DNA of 58,072 nucleotides from Gammaproteobacteria bacterium (GTDB lineage Bacteria > Pseudomonadota > Gammaproteobacteria > Steroidobacterales > GCA-2729495), in the NCBI GenBank assembly GCA_030746435.1, contig JASLMV010000001.1, positions 1 to 58,072 of the forward strand, in the 5' to 3' direction. This document shows, piece by piece, positions 57,779 through 58,072 of this stretch. The notes below the pieces were generated by a model, which was not told the DNA's origin, did not search any database, and worked only from the letters and a program-made list of their open reading frames with translations. The position numbers and the translations under genes are program-made. Each line of letters opens with the position of its first letter. The first letter of the stretch is position 1.

Positions 57779-58068
57779 TGTCTTGCCATCGTCATACGCT
57801 CAGGATACTCCGCTTCGGCGCGCTTACGGTAGTCAGCCGGTAACTCATCTATAGAACCCAGCTTGGCTCCCGCCGCATGCCACAGTAAATGCCCCGGCCG
57901 GTCTCCCATTTCCATCCATTCCTGCCAGGGCATGGTGACCGTGGAACTGAACACCGACGGCAACCGGGGCAGATCAGCATCGTTGAACTTGTCGGTGCTT
58001 ACAAACATTGTCTGGCTTTGCGCCCGCGGCGCAGACAGCCCCGGCGGATATACCGTGTCGTTATTCAT
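57775..58068 (-). CDS. Unknown protein upstream of the 2Fe-2S subunit (possibly partial)
   Basis: A 97-residue frame that overlaps the 2Fe-2S gene start by 4 bp (ATGA), suggesting a real, translationally coupled gene. It starts with ATG only 4 bp from the window edge, so it may continue outside. It is hydrophilic, without signal peptide, membrane helix or metal-site cysteines; features are [19 protein letters not shown] and a charged C-terminus. I do not recognise the family, and it does not look like the C-terminus of a molybdopterin subunit. Confidence 0.5.
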   Translation of the reverse strand: MNNDTVYPPGLSAPRAQSQTMFVSTDKFNDADLPRLPSVFSSTVTMPWQEWMEMGDRPGHLLWHAAGAKLGSIDELPADYRKRAEAEYPERMTMARQ

Positions 58069-58072
58069 CCAC

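Overview
The window looks like a chromosomal segment of a fairly GC-rich Gammaproteobacterium. The evidence is gene order: guaA-guaB with divergent xseA, der-bamB-yfgM-hisS-rodZ-pilW-rlmN-ndk, trmJ-iscS with divergent suhB, queA-tgt-yajC-secD-secF, and xerD-dsbC are all arranged much as in Escherichia and relatives. Genes for degradative acyl-CoA metabolism (thiolase, ETF-quinone oxidoreductase, MaoC, TesB, CaiB, HMG-CoA lyase) and a molybdenum-hydroxylase iron-sulfur subunit with a c-type cytochrome suggest an aerobic heterotroph, perhaps a marine lineage such as the Chromatiales/Woeseiales. That placement is inference. No rRNA, prophage, transposase or CRISPR array is visible.

Layout. 1-11.8 kb: purL, a DUF1820 gene, an orphan T6SS-type FHA gene, a Fur-boxed feoAB operon with a small Cys-rich partner, tRNA-Ser(CGA) followed by copies of its own 3' end, a DUF2269-like membrane protein, mltF and tadA. 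11.8-17.5 kb: guaA, guaB, xseA, metX. 17.6-28.3 kb: an almost gapless minus-strand run of twelve genes for ribosome assembly, outer-membrane biogenesis, tRNA charging, cell shape, pili, rRNA modification and Fe-S assembly; within it ispG is absent and the IscU homologue has lost two of three ligand cysteines. 28.4-34.7 kb: suhB, the Sec accessory genes and queuosine genes. 34.7-35.8 kb: tRNA-Leu(CAA), preceded by five 62-63 bp tandem units that imitate its 5' end and followed by copies of its 3' end about 196 bp apart. 35.8-50.2 kb: Nudix, fdxA, dsbC, xerD, plsC, thiolase, ETF-QO, zapE, gpmA, gamma-carbonic anhydrase, tesB, DUF1499, maoC, folE, mobA, moaC and an unknown membrane protein. 50.3-58 kb: leuCD, a divergent CaiB/HMG-CoA-lyase pair enclosed by 116 bp inverted repeats, a porin, and a cytochrome c/2Fe-2S pair.

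The genes are mostly housekeeping. The unusual content is between them: every gene-free stretch longer than 300 bp is filled by structured repeats. These are tRNA-end copies with hairpins, a two-hairpin dispersed element with compensatory base changes, a MITE-like element with 18 bp terminal inverted repeats, and a modular family with REP-like ends. The tRNA-Leu array, with 5' mimics upstream and 3' mimics downstream of one tRNA gene, is the strongest candidate for something undescribed.
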